Shown: positions 49,120 to 52,259 of the stretch, one piece after another
Layout of the letters: every line of letters begins with the position of its first letter
Numbering within the stretch: position 1 is the stretch's first letter
From: Thiemannella venezuelensis
GTDB taxonomy: Bacteria > Actinomycetota > Actinomycetes > Streptosporangiales > Streptosporangiaceae
Reading direction: 5' to 3'
Assembly: GCF_014203605.1 (NCBI RefSeq)
Contig: NZ_JACHJJ010000037.1
Coordinates: 1-52,259 of the forward strand
Length of the DNA: 52,259 nt
The notes under the pieces: model-generated
What the model was told of the DNA's origin: nothing
The model's input: the letters and a program-made list of their open reading frames with translations, nothing else
Databases searched by the model: none
Translations under genes and position numbers: made by a program

Positions 49120-49392
49120 ACGACAACCCAGCCGATAGAGCTCGGGATGAAGGGCCTCATCGGCAGTGATGGCCGATCGGCTGGTGGTGACTGGTTGGAC
49201 CACGCCAGATTCCATGGAAGACAGGGCACATCACCTCCGCAAAAGCCGAGGCGGTTCACGTCGTGGTCGTAGACCGTCTGCGGGTGGAGCAGGAGTTCCC
49301 GCAGGAGGTGTTCCAGGCGCCGCATGGCGGTCACGTCCGGGGCAGGGACATCGCCGCCCGGAGCCGGTCGGCGGCGGGCCCGCCTATGGGGA
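49120..49392. other. Intergenic stretch, nothing firm
   Basis: The minus strand gives MRRLEHLLRELLLHPQTVYD with coding-like bias but no bounded gene. It may be part of the same broken gene as the next entry or a separate relic. Confidence 0.3.
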
Positions 49393-49871
49393 TCACGACG
49401 CCGCTCCGGCTGTGGTGCCCAGCTGCGCCACTCCGCCGACGAAGGTGACCTGCCGGGGCTCGTGCGGAGCATCCGGGCCGGGCCGCCATTGGCCGACCGC
49501 ACCAGTCCGGGCTCCCGCCAGGTCCACTCCTGGTCGAACAGGGCGCACGACTGCGTCCGCCGACGGAGCGTGAGGTCCGCGGTCGCGGTGCCGTACATCC
49601 GGGTGATGGCGGCGGCGGTGGCGAGGCCGTCACTGACGGCACAGGCGACGATCATGGGGAACTCGCCCAGGCCGGGATCGCGGTCACCGAGATCGAGGAC
49701 CTGGCCCTCCAGGGGAAGTCCGCCAACCGGCACCTGCTGGACGGCGAAAACTGATACCTCTCCTCTTGCCGCGATCCACGCACGCTGATCCTCTGTGGTG
49801 AGGAGGCGGTGGAGCTCAGCGGGGCCCCAGAGCCTCCCCGCTGAGTTCATGGTCGGCGCGGTGACCATCAT
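49393..49871 (-). pseudogene. Frameshifted hypothetical gene
   Basis: The minus strand reads GRLWGPAELHRLLTTEDQRA, VSVFAVQQVPVGGLPLEGQV and EFPMIVACAVSDGLATAAAI, then TWREPGLVRSANGGPARMLR. At that point a one-base loss is needed; the continuation RQVTFVGGVAQLGTTAGAAS ends at a stop in the other frame. No family recognised. The start is only 15 bp from the divergent gene and has no ribosome site. Confidence 0.5.
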
Positions 49872-49886
49872 CTGAGGGAGGAGCCG

Positions 49887-51038
49887 TTGGCCTGGCGTCA
49901 GCACGCTGAACATCTCGCCGCCGCAATCGTTCCCGCCGGATCCCGGTGGCATCAGCCCCTCGCCACCGTGCCGCGCCATGTGTTCCTGCCGTGCTGGTGG
50001 GCCGTCCCCGACGGCGCGACCTGGGGCACCTGGCAGGCCCGCACGGGCGCCGACGACAAAACGGCCTGGATGGCTGCGGCCTACCGCGACGCCTCGCTGG
50101 TCACCGAGATCGACCGGCAGCACGCCGACCACGCCCGGCCCGGTGAGATCCTGTCGGGCACCCCGACCTCGTCGTCGGCCATGCCGCGTCTGGTCATGCG
50201 GATGCTGCGTCACGGCCAGGTCTACGCCGGCGACGACCTGCTGCTCATCGCCACCGGCTCCGGCTACAGCACCGCCCTGGCCGCCCAGCTGCTCGGCGAC
50301 GACCACCTCACCAGCGTCGACGTCGGCCCCTACCTGACCGCGGCCGCCGCCGCGCGCCTGGCCGCGATCGGCCTGCACCCGCCGGTGCTGTGCGCTGATG
50401 GCACCGGCCCGCTGCCGGGCACCTACGACCGGATCGTCTCCATGACCGCGGTCCGGCCGATCCCGCCGACCTGGCTGGCCGCGCTGCGGCCCGGCGGCCG
50501 GCTCGTCACCGTCATCTCCGGCACCAGCTTGCTGCTGACGGCGACCGCGAGCGGTGACGGCGGCACCGAGGGCCGGATCGAGTGGGAACGGATCACGTTC
50601 ATGCCCGCCCTGCCCGGCGATGCGCTGCCACCGGACCAGCAGGCGCTGATCGCCGCCATCGGCGACCAGGACGGCGAGGAGATCACCCGAGGCCGCTACC
50701 CGCTCGGGCGGGTGGCGCCCTTCGGTGAGGTCGCCTCGATGCTCGAGGTCGCGGTGCCCGGCATCGCGCACCACTACGAGGAGGACGACGGCATGCGCAC
50801 CGCGTGGATGGCGCACGCCGACGGGTCCTGGGCGCGGGCCCGCGCCTGCGGCGGCGAGTTGCCGCTCGTCCACCAGGCCGGTCCGCGCCGGCTGTGGGAC
50901 CTGTTGGAGGAGGTGCGCCGCGACTGGCTACTGACCGGCCGCATCCCGCTGTACGGTGCCAAGGCGCGCGTCGATCCCGCCGGGACGATTCACCTGACCC
51001 AGGCGGGAGGAACGGGCTGGCATGGCCGCATCGACTGA
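49887..51038 (+). CDS. PIMT-like methyltransferase (FxLD-type context)
   Basis: 383 aa. Residues ~85-215 hold a SAM-binding fold like protein-L-isoaspartate methyltransferase: SSSAMPRLVMRMLR, LLLIATGSGYSTALAAQLLG, SVDVGPYL, YDRIVSMTAVRPIPPTWL and LRPGGRLVTVISG. A C-terminal extension (~260-383) is shared by actinobacterial PIMT-like enzymes that modify RiPP peptides (FxLD systems). TTG 49887 is the start: GGGAGGAG lies 4 nt upstream. No lanthipeptide synthetase or precursor is in view, so it is an orphan or its partners are lost. Confidence 0.78.
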   Translation: MAWRQHAEHLAAAIVPAGSRWHQPLATVPRHVFLPCWWAVPDGATWGTWQARTGADDKTAWMAAAYRDASLVTEIDRQHADHARPGEILSGTPTSSSAMPRLVMRMLRHGQVYAGDDLLLIATGSGYSTALAAQLLGDDHLTSVDVGPYLTAAAAARLAAIGLHPPVLCADGTGPLPGTYDRIVSMTAVRPIPPTWLAALRPGGRLVTVISGTSLLLTATASGDGGTEGRIEWERITFMPALPGDALPPDQQALIAAIGDQDGEEITRGRYPLGRVAPFGEVASMLEVAVPGIAHHYEEDDGMRTAWMAHADGSWARARACGGELPLVHQAGPRRLWDLLEEVRRDWLLTGRIPLYGAKARVDPAGTIHLTQAGGTGWHGRID

Positions 51039-51089
51039 CCGGGCGACGAGTGCCCGACGCGGGGCCGAAGCGTCTGGGACCGTCCCCGG

Positions 51090-51145
51090 ACCCGAGCCGC
51101 GTGATCGGCAAACCCGGTGAACGTTCGTGGTCACCGCACTACAGA
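51090..51145 (+). repeat. Inverted repeat, left arm
   Basis: CCCGAGCCGCGTGATC then GTGAACGTTCGTGGTCACC: about 50 bp that recur inverted at 52106-52160 with roughly 85% identity by eye. The arms flank the methyltransferase gene. The core GGTGAACGTTCGTGGTCACC is itself a dyad. Confidence 0.7.
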
Positions 51146-51924
51146 GAGACCACGACCTCCAGATAGTCCAAGGGCAGCAACAGGGCTCCGGTGGTGTCGG
51201 CGTTGAGCTCCTCGGCCAGCGCCAGTAGGTCCCCGACCAGCGCGGCCCGTCCTTCCTCGCCGAGGGCGTCCATGGCCGTTGCGGTCGGACCGTACACCTC
51301 CGCCCAGACCTGGGCGTGCTCGGCGGGAGAGGGGAAGCGCCAGCGCAGGGTGCGGGGGGTGGCGTGGATCCCGGTCCCGGAGCCGAACAGCTCCGTCAGC
51401 CCTTCTCGGGTGCCCCACCGGGTGGGCGGGTGCGTGCCCTCCGGGACGGGGACGTACCGGGTGTTCAGCTCCAGCATGCGGCCCATGTAGCTGTCGGGGG
51501 TCCAGGTCGCCAGGCCGATCCGGCCTCCGGGACGGCAGACGCGCATCAGTTCGGCGGCGGCCCGTTCCTGGTTGCGGGCGAACATCACACCGAACGCGGA
51601 GGTCACCACGTCGAAGGAGGAGTCAGGGAAAGGCAAGTCCTCGGCGTCGCCCTCGTGGAAGGCGACGGCGAGCCCTTCCGCGTCGGCCCGGCGCCGCGCG
51701 TGGCCGAGCAGGTCCGGGACGAGGTCCAGGGCGGTCACGGCGGCGGCCCGGCGGGCGGCGGCGAGCGCCAGGTTGCCGGTGCCGGTGGCCACGTCGAGCA
51801 GCCGTTCGTTCGCCCGCAGGTCAAGCGCCTCGGTGAGCAGTTCGCTGGCGAGGAGGAACTGCGCCCCCACCGTCCGGTAGTCTCCTGCGGCCCAGATGGC
51901 CCGCTGCCCTTCCCGTGTCTCCAT
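51139..51924 (-). CDS. Class I SAM-dependent methyltransferase
   Basis: 261 aa. LLDVATGTGNLALAAARRAA is motif I, VTALDLVPDLL the acidic end of beta-2, EGDAEDLPFPDSSFDVVTSA motif post-I/II and RVCRPGGRIGLATWTPDSY motif III, as in UbiE-type small-molecule methyltransferases. A C-terminal cap (~150-260) would choose the substrate, which is unknown. AGGAGAGG precedes the ATG. It lies alone between the two arms of an inverted repeat, next to an IS element. Confidence 0.88.
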   Translation of the reverse strand: METREGQRAIWAAGDYRTVGAQFLLASELLTEALDLRANERLLDVATGTGNLALAAARRAAAVTALDLVPDLLGHARRRADAEGLAVAFHEGDAEDLPFPDSSFDVVTSAFGVMFARNQERAAAELMRVCRPGGRIGLATWTPDSYMGRMLELNTRYVPVPEGTHPPTRWGTREGLTELFGSGTGIHATPRTLRWRFPSPAEHAQVWAEVYGPTATAMDALGEEGRAALVGDLLALAEELNADTTGALLLPLDYLEVVVSL

Positions 51925-52105
51925 TGGCCTCTCCTGGATCGGTTTCCGGCTCGAAGGTAGGTTCGGGCGGCCGGATCGCAGCCCGAAGGACAGTGTTGGT
52001 CACCTCGCCGGGACGTTCCATCCCTTCGGGTGATCACGATGAGTGATCACCGCCCTGGGCTGCGCGGACACGCTCGGCCGGATGCGGACAGGCCGCATAG
52101 CCCTC

Positions 52106-52160
52106 TTTGGTGAGGTGACCACGAACGTTCACCGGATTGTCTGATCACGCGGCTCGGGCT
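52106..52160 (-). repeat. Inverted repeat, right arm
   Basis: Inverted counterpart of 51090-51145. It ends 10 bp before the presumed IS3 terminal repeat at 52171, so it is outside the IS. Confidence 0.7.
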
Positions 52161-52170
52161 TGGGTGGAGT

Positions 52171-52259
52171 TGACCCGGTTTGGTGGACACCTGACCTCTG
52201 GGGAACCCTGGTTCCCGGAAGAAGGAGTCCACTGTGCCGAACAACTATCCGCCGGAGTT
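52171..52259 (+). mobile_element. IS3-family element, left end
   Basis: TGACCCGGTTTGGTGGACAC has the TG start and sequence style of IS3-family terminal repeats. Sixty bp later a transposase reading frame begins. The element runs off the window. Confidence 0.6.
52234..52259 (+). CDS. IS3-type transposase OrfA, N-terminus only
   Basis: GTG start after GAAGGAG; the eight visible codons read VPNNYPPE, matching the usual start (MPNxYPPEF) of IS3-family OrfA helix-turn-helix proteins. Too short for subgroup assignment. Confidence 0.6.

Noticed and set aside
47160-50873. Minus-strand open frame of 1237 codons near the right end
   Set aside because: Most of it is antisense to the exonuclease pseudogene and the PIMT-like gene. 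Only the part at 49393-49871 looks truly coding and is listed separately as a frameshifted gene.
51090-52160. Inverted repeats as ends of a classical insertion sequence
   Set aside because: No transposase lies between the arms, the arms are imperfect, and no flanking target duplication could be seen.
1-52259. CRISPR arrays, rRNA, tRNA genes, self-splicing introns
   Set aside because: No regularly spaced repeats, no tRNA-like cloverleaf with GTTCRA loop in context and no rRNA-like stretch were noticed. A GGTTCGAA at about 1725 is inside the DUF4240-like gene.

Overview
The window is high-GC DNA of an actinomycete. Codon third positions are almost all G or C, GTG starts are frequent, many genes overlap by 4 bp (GTGA or ATGA), and the families present (F420-type nitroreductase, mycothiol-type isomerase fold, tandem universal stress proteins, WD40 proteins, orphan PIMT-like methyltransferase) are typical of Streptosporangiales-like filamentous actinobacteria. 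The genus cannot be fixed from the sequence alone.

Region 1 (1-6100 and 13.6-29 kb) is a DevR/DosR-type hypoxia or dormancy island, interrupted by other loci. It contains the N-terminus of a NarL-type response regulator (1-51, minus) and a DevS/DosT-like GAF-GAF histidine kinase that keeps the histidine matching the haem ligand (15767-17464). It also contains a F420-type nitroreductase, tandem universal stress proteins, a flavodoxin-like protein, a calcium-type P-ATPase, phosphoketolase, a DoxX-like membrane protein, a PNPOx-family protein, a CBS-CBS-BON protein and a TspO. A 14-bp imperfect palindrome, [A/G]GGAC-NNNN-G[N]CCC, recurs upstream of at least eight of these genes and matches the architecture of the mycobacterial DevR box. 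The island is also decaying: it holds a deleted copy of the response regulator with its promoter, a collapsed universal stress gene, an amino-acid permease relic and an alcohol dehydrogenase fragment.

Region 2 (2.3-4.4 kb) is a small arsenic locus: ArsR, an aquaporin-type channel, ArsC and a second, convergent ArsR. Region 3 (6.1-13.6 kb) is a sugar operon: CUT1 ABC transporter (binding lipoprotein plus two permeases, no ATPase), BadF-family sugar kinase, GH9 glycosidase and ROK regulator, with operator-like sites upstream. The gene content recalls the Vibrio chitobiose/glucosamine operon.

Region 4 (28.9-38.5 kb) holds a cysteine hydrolase with a GlxA-type regulator, an MBL-fold hydrolase, a translationally coupled operon (DinB-like isomerase, MFS exporter, ECF sigma factor with SnoaL tail), a FhuF-like reductase with a 2Fe-2S thioredoxin-like ferredoxin, and a WD40 protein. 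Region 5 (38.6-46.5 kb) has a Tat-exported amine oxidase divergent from its TetR regulator. The same paired operator recurs upstream of a secreted protein 1.5 kb away. A large CHASE/PAS sensor kinase and a lipoprotein follow.

Region 6 (41.8-42.4 kb and 45.1-49.9 kb) is a gene graveyard: RpiR/SIS, kinase, aminoglycoside phosphotransferase-type and secreted-protein relics, two frames broken by CAG-to-TAG changes, and a hybrid pseudogene joining a SUMF-like fragment to an exonuclease-TerB-BRCT gene. The right end has two methyltransferases, a pair of 50-bp inverted repeats and the left end of an IS3-family element.
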